13,090 nt of DNA from an uncultured Clostridia bacterium (GTDB lineage Bacteria > Bacillota > Clostridia > Oscillospirales > Ruminococcaceae): positions 1-13,090 of the forward strand of contig CAMNVW010000018.1 in assembly GCA_946563605.1 (NCBI GenBank), in the 5' to 3' direction. Below the pieces are notes generated by a model, which was not told the DNA's origin, did not search any database, and was given only the letters and a program-made list of their open reading frames with translations. Both the position numbers and the translations under genes were made by a program. Shown here piece after piece: positions 6,331-13,090 of the stretch; the first letter of the stretch is position 1, and the number at the start of each line of letters is the position of its first letter.

Positions 6331-7653
6331 GTGAAAAAACAATCTATTTTTGATAACCGGACCTTCCTGATCGTCGTGTCGCTCGTCATGGCTTTTCTGG
6401 CATGGCTGTTTGTTTCAATGGACAGCCACGATACCAAGGGCAAAACGATTGAGGGCGTAACGATTGATATGCAGGATGTTGATGAATCCATCAACAAACT
6501 GGGTCTGAGCATGATCTCAACAGAACAGCCAAAGGTATCCGTCAAGGTAGAGGGCGTCATTTATGACATCGGTAATCTGAAGGCTTCGGATATTGTGGTT
6601 TATCCAGATATTTCCAAGGTAACAACTGCAGGTGTGCATACGGTAACACTGCGCGGAGAGATCCGTGACGGCAATAAAAACATTACGGTTCAAGAAATTT
6701 CCCCTTCGAGTGTTCAAATTAAATTTGACAGTCTGCAAACCAAGACATTGAATATCAAAGCGCAGCTTTCGGGTTACAGTGCGCCGGTGGAGGATTATCT
6801 GATCCGCGATGTCAGCGTTACGCCGATCAATGTGGAGATAACCGGTTCTGCCGAGGATATTTCCAGAGTCAGCCAGTGTGTTGTTCAAAAGGACATCAAC
6901 GAGGAGCTGACCAGTACCTACAATGAAACGCTGCCGCTGAAATTCCTGGATGCAGACGGCAACGAGCTGGATCTGAAGTATATTACAAGCAATGTGACCG
7001 AAGCAAGAGTAACCATTCCGATCCTGAAAAAGAAGGTTGTTCCGGTTAGCCTTGATTACCTCAACGTACCGGACGGATTTCCAGTCAACCGTTTGAATTT
7101 TAATATTTCAAACGAAAAAATTGAGGTAGCGGGTCCGACCGAGGTTATTGATAAATATAAGGAAATCCCGTTGGGTCAGATTGATATTAAATCGTTGGAC
7201 ATCGGTGAGGTAGAATCTTTCGAGGTAAAATTGCCGACAGGTTTTGTCAACACCCAGAATATTCAGAATGTTCTGGTGCAGTTTGACTCGGAAGGCATGG
7301 TCAAGAAAGGCTTCAACGTCGAAAATATTGTGATACAGAATGTACCGCTCAATTACCGCGCACAGGCGACCACCAGCGAAATCAACAATGTGCAGATTGT
7401 TGGTCCAAAGGAAATTGTCGATTCCCTGCTTGCAGGCGATATTGTTGCGACGGTGGATCTCAACGAAAGTTCGAGCATCACCTCCGGACAGATTGAACTG
7501 CCGGTTAAAATTTCCGTCCCGAAAAAGGGTCTGGTGTGGGCAGTCGGCGATTACAAAGCGATCGTCCTGATTCAGGATGCAGACGGTGAAACACAGGCAG
7601 AGCAGACAATGGCGACAGACAGCACAGCCGATTCGGAAGCGGAAAACAAATAA
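6331..7653 (+). CDS. cdaR: YbbR-domain protein CdaR, partner of CdaA
   Basis: A 440-residue extracytoplasmic protein held by one N-terminal membrane segment (about 11-29, after K2, K3 and R10). CdaR binds CdaA and modulates c-di-AMP synthesis, probably sensing the cell-wall side of the membrane. Seen: four YbbR-type beta-rich repeats at about 35-133, 138-230, 235-320 and 328-415, with recurring ends such as VEITGSAEDISRV (168-180), IEVAGPTEVIDKY (264-276) and VQIVGPKEIVDSL (354-366). The C-terminus (about 416-440) is acidic and low in complexity (ADGETQAEQ, DSEAENK). It starts with GTG at 6331, with GGAAAGGA ending 10 nt upstream. In many Firmicutes glmM follows this pair; here it does not within the window. 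Confidence 0.93.
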   Translation: MKKQSIFDNRTFLIVVSLVMAFLAWLFVSMDSHDTKGKTIEGVTIDMQDVDESINKLGLSMISTEQPKVSVKVEGVIYDIGNLKASDIVVYPDISKVTTAGVHTVTLRGEIRDGNKNITVQEISPSSVQIKFDSLQTKTLNIKAQLSGYSAPVEDYLIRDVSVTPINVEITGSAEDISRVSQCVVQKDINEELTSTYNETLPLKFLDADGNELDLKYITSNVTEARVTIPILKKKVVPVSLDYLNVPDGFPVNRLNFNISNEKIEVAGPTEVIDKYKEIPLGQIDIKSLDIGEVESFEVKLPTGFVNTQNIQNVLVQFDSEGMVKKGFNVENIVIQNVPLNYRAQATTSEINNVQIVGPKEIVDSLLAGDIVATVDLNESSSITSGQIELPVKISVPKKGLVWAVGDYKAIVLIQDADGETQAEQTMATDSTADSEAENK

Positions 7654-7671
7654 GCATAAGAAAATAAACAA

Positions 7672-7721
7672 AACAGGAGATTGCAGACTGTCAAAACAGG
7701 ACAGCATTGTAATCTCCTGTT
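7672..7721 (+). terminator. long hairpin after cdaR, possible terminator
   Basis: AACAGGAGATT (7672-7682) and AATCTCCTGTT (7711-7721) form a perfect 11-bp stem, with an inner CTGTC/GACAG pair (7688-7692, 7700-7704). It begins 19 bp after the cdaR stop. The plus-strand 3' side is only moderately T-rich (TGTTGTGT), while the minus-strand side reads TTTGTTTATTTT. It may act as a partial terminator or attenuator between cdaR and the FAD gene. Confidence 0.5.
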
Positions 7722-7766
7722 GTTGTGTATACCCTCAAAAAGCAGAAAACAGAAAGGCGGACGTAT

Positions 7767-9431
7767 ATGGCAATTATTGTCTCCCAGATTAAAACAGCGC
7801 TGGAAGATTCCTCCGACATAGAAAAGATCATGGAAGCAGCGCGAAAAACAGCGCGGCTTCGTCGGGATGAAATAGAGCGTGCATATCTGATAAAAAGCAG
7901 TGTGGACGCAAGAAAACGCGAGAATATTATGCTGGTAAGCTCGGTGGGATTTGAGCTGACGCATCAAGACAAAGAAACGGCAGAGCAGTACAGCAAGCGG
8001 GAAGAGGAGATATTGCGCCGCACCCAAAACAGCCGAAGTGCAGCGCAGGTAAAAACTCAGAACGAGCCGCAGGTCGATTTTGAGGAACTCGCAAAACAGG
8101 GCGAAGAAAAGCTCCCTCATCCGCCGGTCATCGTTGGATTTGGACCTGCGGGAATGTTTGCAGGTCTTGCCCTTGCAAGAATGGGGTATTGTCCCGTTAT
8201 TTTGGAGCGCGGCGCAGATGTGGACAGCCGCGTTGATGCGGTGGAGGGATTTTGGAAACAGCGCAGGCTGGATACCAGAACCAACGTCCAGTTTGGCGAA
8301 GGCGGCGCAGGAACTTTTTCGGACGGCAAACTCACAACACGCATCAATGATCCGCGGTGTGGCTTTATTCTGGAAGAGATGATTCGCCACGGTGCGCCAC
8401 AGGAGATCCGTTACCGTCAAAAACCGCACGTCGGCACCGATTTGCTGCGCAATGTGGTCAAGAATATCCGAGGGGAAATTATCCGCTTGGGAGGACAGGT
8501 CAAATTCTTGACGCAGGTGGAGGATATCGTTGTTTCGCAGGGAAAAATATCCGCTGTCAAAACAAACGAGGGGGAAATTCCGGCGGAAGTTGTGGTGCTG
8601 GCGATTGGACACAGCGCCCGAGATACCTTTGAGATGCTGATGCAAAAACAGATCATGATGGAACCGAAACCGTTTTCGGTCGGCGTGCGCATTGAGCAGC
8701 GTCAGAAGGTGATTGACTATGGACTGTACGGAGAGTATGCAGGGCATCCTGCGCTGCCGAAAGGGGAATATCAGCTTTCGTGGCGCAATGAGCAACAGCG
8801 CGGCGTATATACCTTCTGTATGTGTCCGGGAGGATTTGTCGTGGCATCTTCGTCGGAGGAGGATACCGTCGTTACCAACGGCATGAGCGAGTATGCGCGC
8901 GATGGAGAAAACGCCAATGCAGCGCTGGTGGTTTCGGTGGACGGCAAAGATTTCGGCGGCGGTGTGCTGGACGGAATCCGTTTCCAGAGGGAATTGGAGC
9001 ACAAGGCATTTGAGCTTGGCGGAAGGGATTACCGCGCACCGGCACAATCGGTCAAGAGCTTTTTGGAAAAAGATACGCCAGACTTATCCAAGGCAGCGAC
9101 CCAGCCGAGCTTTTCCTGCGGCGTAAAGGAGGCGGAGCTGCGCAGTGCTTTTCCAGAGCAGATCAATCAAATGCTGGAGGAAGGATTGCGCAGATTTAAC
9201 CGTCGTTTGCCTGGCTTTGCGGATCAGGACGCAATTATGACCGGCATTGAAACGAGGACTTCGTCACCGGTTAGAATCACAAGGAATGCAGATACCCTTC
9301 AGGCGCTGGGAGTACAGGGCTTGTATCCTTGCGGAGAAGGTGCAGGATATGCAGGAGGCATCGTCAGTGCGGCAGTAGACGGAGTGCGTGTCGCAGAGCA
9401 GATTATGAAGCGGTACTGCCCGAAAGAATGA
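7767..9431 (+). CDS. NAD(P)/FAD-dependent oxidoreductase, COG2509 family
   Basis: A 554-residue soluble flavoprotein of a widespread but biochemically poorly characterised family. Seen: an N-terminal basic/helical module (about 1-65, with ARKTARLRRDEIERAYLIK at 25-43 and KRENIMLVSSVGFEL at 50-64), a variable charged linker at about 66-118, then a Rossmann dinucleotide-binding motif VIVGFGPAGMFAGLALA at 121-137 ending in E147, which contacts the FAD ribose in this fold. GEGGAGTFSDGKLTTR follows at 177-192, and a second FAD-contact segment (YPCGEGAGYAGGIVSAAVDG) lies near the C-terminus. The substrate is unknown. The start is ATG 7767, with AAAGGCGG ending about 6 nt upstream. In several Clostridia this gene lies close to cdaA-cdaR and glmM, which suggests an envelope or sugar-nucleotide link, but that is inference. 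No clear own promoter is seen. Confidence 0.88.
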   Translation: MAIIVSQIKTALEDSSDIEKIMEAARKTARLRRDEIERAYLIKSSVDARKRENIMLVSSVGFELTHQDKETAEQYSKREEEILRRTQNSRSAAQVKTQNEPQVDFEELAKQGEEKLPHPPVIVGFGPAGMFAGLALARMGYCPVILERGADVDSRVDAVEGFWKQRRLDTRTNVQFGEGGAGTFSDGKLTTRINDPRCGFILEEMIRHGAPQEIRYRQKPHVGTDLLRNVVKNIRGEIIRLGGQVKFLTQVEDIVVSQGKISAVKTNEGEIPAEVVVLAIGHSARDTFEMLMQKQIMMEPKPFSVGVRIEQRQKVIDYGLYGEYAGHPALPKGEYQLSWRNEQQRGVYTFCMCPGGFVVASSSEEDTVVTNGMSEYARDGENANAALVVSVDGKDFGGGVLDGIRFQRELEHKAFELGGRDYRAPAQSVKSFLEKDTPDLSKAATQPSFSCGVKEAELRSAFPEQINQMLEEGLRRFNRRLPGFADQDAIMTGIETRTSSPVRITRNADTLQALGVQGLYPCGEGAGYAGGIVSAAVDGVRVAEQIMKRYCPKE

Positions 9432-9454
9432 TACCATTTTTGAATCTGAAGAAA

Positions 9455-9488
9455 AAAACAGGGAGGCGAATTTTCGCTTCCCTGTTTT
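9455..9488. terminator. bidirectional intrinsic terminator between convergent genes
   Basis: AAAACAGGGAGGCG (9455-9468) pairs with CGCTTCCCTGTTTT (9475-9488) over 14 positions with one G-T wobble; two further A-T pairs leave a tiny loop. It has an A-tract on the left and a T-tract on the right, so it works on both strands. It lies 23 bp after the FAD gene and 13 bp after the rpoN-like gene. Confidence 0.9.
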
Positions 9489-9501
9489 GCATTTGGAATG
9501 A

Positions 9502-10950
9502 TTAGTGGTGACAACTGCATCCATCATGATGTTCATGGTCGCAGTGATTGTGTTCGCAGTCACATTCGTCGTCGCAGCCGCACTCGTCATCACATTCATC
9601 GGCATCATCAGCCGTTGGATCGTAGAAAATGCGGTGGTCGCTGTCAGGAATGTTCATTTCCTCGCGCAGGCGTTCCGCCATTTCTTCGGTCATAAAGACG
9701 CCGTCCTGTGCCATGATCTGCGCAATCTGTTCGTCGCTGTACGGTGTGTCAGGATGTTCGCCGCGAATGACGGCAGCAAGCTGTTTCTTGATGGCTTCCA
9801 TGCTTGCCTGCTGCGGATGGTGCTCCCTTGCAAGGAAGAACTTCATCGGATAAACCCCAAACGGAGATTGCAGGTATTTGTTCTTTAAGGTTGCGGAAAC
9901 AAGCTCCGGCTCCATATCCAGCGCGTCGGCAAGCTCCTGAATCGGCAGCAGCTTCATGTATTTTGGACCGTAGCGGAAAAAGGATTCCTGCAACTTGATC
10001 AGCGCTTTGGTGACGTCGAGCAGCATCTTGCTGCGGAAAGCAATTTCTTGCTGTAAAACGGTTGCATCCGCAATTTTTTCTTCCAGATATTCGCGTTCCT
10101 CGCGGTGTTCCGCACCCTGAGAACGGCGCAGGAGATTCTGGTATTCCTCGCTGATTTTGATTTGCGGTAAAGAGAAGTCGCTGAGCGCAACGTAAAATTC
10201 GTTGACGAACTTGATCATCACTACATCTGGGAGGATATACTGCGAACGTGCGTGACTGGTGTACTGGGAACCAGGCTTTGGATTGAGTCGGCGGATGCGG
10301 AACATCGCCTGTTCAATTTCATCGGTACTCTTGTGGAAGTGTTCTGCCATTTTGTGAGCATCAACGCTGCCGGTGAGGTCGATTTCATCCACCAGCAGAC
10401 GGGCAATTTCGTCGCCTTCATCCAGTTGGAGAAGCAGACATTCCTTTAGACTGGACGCGCCCACACCCAACGGCTCCAGATTGTGGATGACATTCAGCGC
10501 TTCTTCAAATTCGGATTCGCAGTAGCCCTGTTCGGATAAGTCCTGCGCCTGCGCGAGCAGGTAGCCGTTTTCATCCAGACAGCCGACCAGATATTCTGCG
10601 GCGCTGCGGATGCGGTCGGATAAACCGCGCAGCTCAGCAAGCTGTGTGCGCAGGTGCCCTTCCAGTGTTTCTCCCTGCTGTACGTTGAGCATTGCGTAAT
10701 CGGTATCTTCGGTTTCAGGGAGTTCGGTTTCCTTGTCGAAATATCCCAAACCTTCCTCAAAGTCGTTGGATTCCAGCCATTCTGCTTTTCTTGCGCGCAT
10801 ATCCTCATCGGTATAGCCGGTTAAATTTTCTTCAATTTCAATAACAGGATTTTCCAGCATCATGTCATTGAGATATTGATTCAATTTCAACGTGTCCATT
10901 TTTAAGATTTTAAGCTGTCGAGCGTTAACAGCACCTTTGTTAGCATCCAT
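9502..10950 (-). CDS. rpoN: divergent sigma-54 (RpoN) homologue with Cys/His-rich tail
   Basis: A 482-residue homologue of sigma-54, which directs RNA polymerase to -24/-12 promoters that need AAA+ activators. Seen: a shortened region I (RQLKILKMDTLKLNQYLN at 11-28, then ENPVIE), an acidic region II (about 41-95), core-binding domain with NLEPLGVGASSLKECLLLQL at 157-176 and LNPKPGSQY at 222-230, and an HTH segment at about 334-362. The segment 402-440 aligns without gaps to the RpoN-box region of E. coli RpoN, recalled from memory. There the box ARRTVAKYRE reads TEEMAERLRE (421-430), so the Arg-Arg pair is Glu-Glu. The conserved HTH Arg (R383 in E. coli) is A353. The last 30 residues are acidic with 8 Cys and 7 His. 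ATG 10950 has GAGGTG about 9 nt upstream; a GTG four codons earlier overlaps that site. It keeps an intact frame; its role as a working sigma factor is uncertain. Confidence 0.88.
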   Translation of the reverse strand: MDANKGAVNARQLKILKMDTLKLNQYLNDMMLENPVIEIEENLTGYTDEDMRARKAEWLESNDFEEGLGYFDKETELPETEDTDYAMLNVQQGETLEGHLRTQLAELRGLSDRIRSAAEYLVGCLDENGYLLAQAQDLSEQGYCESEFEEALNVIHNLEPLGVGASSLKECLLLQLDEGDEIARLLVDEIDLTGSVDAHKMAEHFHKSTDEIEQAMFRIRRLNPKPGSQYTSHARSQYILPDVVMIKFVNEFYVALSDFSLPQIKISEEYQNLLRRSQGAEHREEREYLEEKIADATVLQQEIAFRSKMLLDVTKALIKLQESFFRYGPKYMKLLPIQELADALDMEPELVSATLKNKYLQSPFGVYPMKFFLAREHHPQQASMEAIKKQLAAVIRGEHPDTPYSDEQIAQIMAQDGVFMTEEMAERLREEMNIPDSDHRIFYDPTADDADECDDECGCDDECDCEHNHCDHEHHDGCSCHH

Positions 10951-11031
10951 GTTATCGTTCACCTCTTCGGTAATTTAAGGTATATTGCCTTGTCGTTAAA
11001 AAAAGGCTCAAGTAAATGATTTATTGAAATA

Positions 11032-11060
11032 ATTATAGCATACCTTTTCCGTGCCGTGAA
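11032..11060 (-). promoter_or_regulatory. promoter of the rpoN-like gene
   Basis: On the minus strand: TTCACG at 11060-11055, 17 bp, then TATAAT at 11037-11032 preceded by TGC, giving an extended -10 (TGCTATAAT). The -35 matches consensus at four of six positions. Predicted start near 11025, leader about 75 nt. Confidence 0.7.
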
Positions 11061-11084
11061 TCTCCTGCGAACTGTTTCGGGGAA

Positions 11085-11149
11085 TTTCACAAAAACTTTT
11101 TTATATTATTGTTGTTTTAGAAAATAGACAAACGGATATTTTTGTGAAA
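11085..11149. repeat. perfect 11-bp inverted repeat in the divergent control region
   Basis: TTTCACAAAAA (11085-11095) and TTTTTGTGAAA (11139-11149) are exact reverse complements separated by 43 bp, centre to centre 54 bp or about five helical turns. The right copy sits in a local dyad TTGTGAAACAA (11142-11152). A related TTTGTAAAA lies at 11204-11212 near the plus-strand promoter. This layout fits paired operator half-sites, but chance in AT-rich DNA is possible. Confidence 0.5.
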
Positions 11150-11221
11150 CAATGTGCCGTCGAAAAACGCCGGTTAAAAAATGTTAATAGTTAAGACCTA
11201 TTCTTTGTAAAAAAAATCCGT

Positions 11222-11227
11222 TATAAT
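11222..11227 (+). promoter_or_regulatory. -10 element of the zinc-ribbon/propeller gene
   Basis: A perfect TATAAT 104 bp before the ATG at 11331. No good -35 is found at 16-18 bp (TATTCT at 11199-11204 with a 17-bp spacer is weak), so an activator or another sigma factor may be needed. Confidence 0.45.
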
Positions 11228-11330
11228 AAAACATCAGCGCAATTTTCCTGCGCAAAATATAAAAATGGAATTTTTAACCGATTGCAATTGATGCGGTGCG
11301 GTTATTTTTTAGAAAGGGTGTCCTCTATTG

Positions 11331-13090
11331 ATGAAATGCAGTCAGTGCGGAAAAGAATTTACAGCCGATGAATTAACAGAAGAACAGGGTGTCTGCCCTG
11401 CGTGCAAAGAAAAAATGAACACGCAGGAAAACACAGAACAAAAGAACAAAAAAAGCAAGACGCCGCTCATTGTGACTGCGGCTGTCGCGGTTGCGGTACT
11501 GGCAGGTGCGTTGTTCATGCTGCATAAACCGCAGAGCCAGACGGTAAGCGCAAAAGAGCACAGCAATCCGACCTCGCTTGCGTATATCACCGAGGAATCG
11601 GTTGGACTTGTGAAGGACGGTGAAACGCTGGACCTTTACATCAACTCTGCGGCGGACGAAAACAACCGTGAACAGCTTGCGCAGGTTTTCTCCAACTCTG
11701 TGCCGTATATCGGTGACAGCACCTACTGTAAGCTCGAAAACGGCGAAACAGTTTACATCCCGCTCAACTGTTTTACCTTGCAGGATATGGAAAGAAACCT
11801 GTACGTCAAGACGGCTGACGGAAACGAAAAGATTCTCGATGAGGATGTCAACATCATCTATGCCCACAGCAGCGACGCGGTGTATTACACCAAAACAGTG
11901 GACGGAAAACAAAAACAGTTTCGCTATCAAAACGGCGAGGTGACGCCGATAGAAGAGGTATTTGGCGAGGAAAATATCTTTGTACACAGCGTTTCTGACG
12001 ACAACAGCCTGATGCAGGTCATCCAGCTGGACGAAAATCAGAACATTGCGGCAAGCGGATATTTCTACAATGGAAAGGTGCATCTGCCGGATGAAAAATA
12101 CACGATGTTCGGCATTGCAAAAACAAAAGCGGAAGCGTTTTTGATGGAGCCTGACAAGGAAACCGGACTGGTAGACCTTTACCGCGTCAAGGATTTTGAT
12201 ACAGAGGAATTGGAGCTGCTTTGCGAAGGGGTAACCGAAGCGGTCATCTATGATGACGGTTCGATGGTGATTTTGGGGGATGCGGACATCGAAGCAAACA
12301 GCAGCAACCCAGTCGGCAGTGTTTATCTGTATGACGCACAGACCGGCATAACCCAAAAAATGGCGGACAACGCCGTTGCACTGGTGGAGCCTTCGGTGCG
12401 TGAAAGCGGCTGGATGAACGAAAACGGACGCGACATCACGACCAGCGAGCTCAGCAGGGCGTTTGAATGGGAGAAACCGCTTTATCAGGGTCAGGTGCAT
12501 TACATCGACGCGCAGGGCAATTTCTGTGTTTCTTCGGCAGATGAAAACAGCTTTGTGATTGGTGAAGATTTTTATGAGGTTGACAACTTTATTTTCAACA
12601 ACGATATCTATTTCCTGACCAATGCAAATGACTGTATCTACTGGAGCCGCGGCGACGAATTGTTCCGCTATCATCTGGGCAGCATGGAAAAACCGGAGGT
12701 CATTCCGCTTGAAGAAGCGATGCAGGACAAGGAAATGAGTGCGCAGATCGGTTATCTGACCATCGGAAACGGCAATATCATCGAGGAAAGCGGCGAAAAA
12801 CTGGTGCTGAAAAACTTTGAAAATGAAACAAGCACCACGATTTTGAGCAACGTTGGACAGCTGAATTTAGCGGGACTTGACAACGATGGCAAGAATATTT
12901 ATTTCATCTCCGAGGATGCAAGCCTGTATATAAAATCGGTAGAAAACAAGAGCAATCCAAAGCTGATTGCCGAAAATGTCGTCAATGCACAGGCAACAAG
13001 CGACGGACTGTACTACATGGTAAGCGTTGAAAAACAGACGGGGGATACCGCAATCACTGTCGGCGAATCGGGTCAGACAGACACACAAGA
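11331..13090 (+). CDS. zinc-ribbon, single-TM, propeller-like surface protein (runs off the right edge)
   Basis: At least 586 residues, no stop before the window end. Seen: an N-terminal zinc-ribbon-like module with CSQC at 3-6 and CPAC at 22-25, a lysine-rich stretch (about 38-44), one hydrophobic segment at about 45-63 that is probably a membrane anchor, and a long hydrophilic, aspartate/glutamate-rich region of short beta-like segments with aromatic-Asp patterns (for example IYFLTNANDCIYW, DGKNIYFISEDASLYIKSV, SDGLYYMVSVEK). These resemble DUF5050-type beta-propeller repeats. The zinc ribbon would be cytosolic and the propeller outside the cell. The function is not known. The start is taken as ATG 11331; the in-frame TTG at 11328 is better spaced (9 nt) from the AAAGGG at 11313-11318 and is a real alternative. 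It is divergent from the rpoN-like gene, with which it shares the 380-bp control region. Confidence 0.75.
   Translation, partial: MKCSQCGKEFTADELTEEQGVCPACKEKMNTQENTEQKNKKSKTPLIVTAAVAVAVLAGALFMLHKPQSQTVSAKEHSNPTSLAYITEESVGLVKDGETLDLYINSAADENNREQLAQVFSNSVPYIGDSTYCKLENGETVYIPLNCFTLQDMERNLYVKTADGNEKILDEDVNIIYAHSSDAVYYTKTVDGKQKQFRYQNGEVTPIEEVFGEENIFVHSVSDDNSLMQVIQLDENQNIAASGYFYNGKVHLPDEKYTMFGIAKTKAEAFLMEPDKETGLVDLYRVKDFDTEELELLCEGVTEAVIYDDGSMVILGDADIEANSSNPVGSVYLYDAQTGITQKMADNAVALVEPSVRESGWMNENGRDITTSELSRAFEWEKPLYQGQVHYIDAQGNFCVSSADENSFVIGEDFYEVDNFIFNNDIYFLTNANDCIYWSRGDELFRYHLGSMEKPEVIPLEEAMQDKEMSAQIGYLTIGNGNIIEESGEKLVLKNFENETSTTILSNVGQLNLAGLDNDGKNIYFISEDASLYIKSVENKSNPKLIAENVVNAQATSDGLYYMVSVEKQTGDTAITVGESGQTDTQ

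Larger units (their letters stand above)
10951..11330. other. divergent intergenic region between rpoN-like gene and zinc-ribbon gene (380 bp)
   Basis: An AT-rich control region with no gene. From left to right it contains the rpoN ribosome binding site and about 75 nt of leader, an extended -10 promoter on the minus strand, a pair of perfect 11-bp inverted sequences, a TATAAT on the plus strand, and a plus-strand leader of about 100 nt with two small hairpins: GCGCA/TGCGC at 11238-11254, and TAACCG (11275-11280)/CGGTTA (11299-11304) followed by TTTTTT. Confidence 0.75.

Noticed and set aside
7572..9047. 491-codon open frame opposite cdaR and the FAD gene
   Set aside because: It is a codon-bias shadow: it spans two well-supported genes and the hairpin between them, and has no family motif.
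9505..9620. Triplet-like repeats of GTC/ATC/CAC as a microsatellite or CRISPR-like array
   Set aside because: Explained by the Asp/Glu/Cys/His-rich codons of the rpoN-like tail; no regular repeat-spacer pattern.
11373..12674. 433-codon open frame opposite the zinc-ribbon/propeller gene
   Set aside because: Antisense shadow. The plus-strand frame has a ribosome binding site, paired CxxC motifs and a membrane segment; the opposite frame has none of these.

Overview
The window looks like a chromosomal segment of a Clostridia-class Firmicute, probably in or near the Oscillospiraceae/Ruminococcaceae. This rests on gene content (a CdaA/CdaR pair, a cysteine-desulfurase-family enzyme with a DUF3343-like partner, an fhs gene, a COG2509 FAD protein), strong AGGAGG-type ribosome binding sites and base composition near one-half GC. 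The genus is not determined. No tRNA, rRNA, CRISPR array or recognisable mobile element was seen.

Layout. At the left edge, on the minus strand, lies the 5' part of fhs (formate--tetrahydrofolate ligase), with a leader of about 200 nt rich in complementary segments. A divergent gap (896-1344) follows. Then a plus-strand block runs 1345-5278: a RodA/FtsW-type (SEDS) cell-wall polymerase, a fused IspD-IspF isoprenoid enzyme, a small DUF3343-like putative sulfur carrier, and a PLP-dependent cysteine-desulfurase-family enzyme overlapping it by 4 bp. A new promoter starts a second plus-strand block, 5412-9431: cdaA (c-di-AMP synthase), cdaR (its YbbR-repeat partner), a hairpin, then a COG2509 FAD-dependent protein. 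A bidirectional terminator (9455-9488) separates this from the convergent minus-strand rpoN-like gene (9502-10950). A second divergent gap (10951-11330) holds promoters for both strands and an 11-bp perfect inverted repeat. The last gene, running off the right edge, encodes a zinc-ribbon/one-TM/propeller-like surface protein.

Functionally, the left half is mostly housekeeping: one-carbon metabolism, peptidoglycan polymerisation, isoprenoid precursors, sulfur mobilisation and c-di-AMP signalling. The most unusual item is the sigma-54 homologue. It keeps the core-binding and HTH framework and aligns without gaps to the RpoN-box region of E. coli RpoN as I recall that sequence. However, the two key arginines of the RpoN box are Glu-Glu, the conserved HTH arginine is Ala, region I is shortened, and the protein ends in an acidic Cys/His-rich tail that looks metal-binding. 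It may have changed promoter recognition or become a regulator that no longer reads -24/-12 promoters. Other points of interest are the IspDF fusion that keeps an internal ribosome binding site for IspF, the abrupt departure of fhs from its family at the window edge, and the structured leaders of fhs and cdaA.
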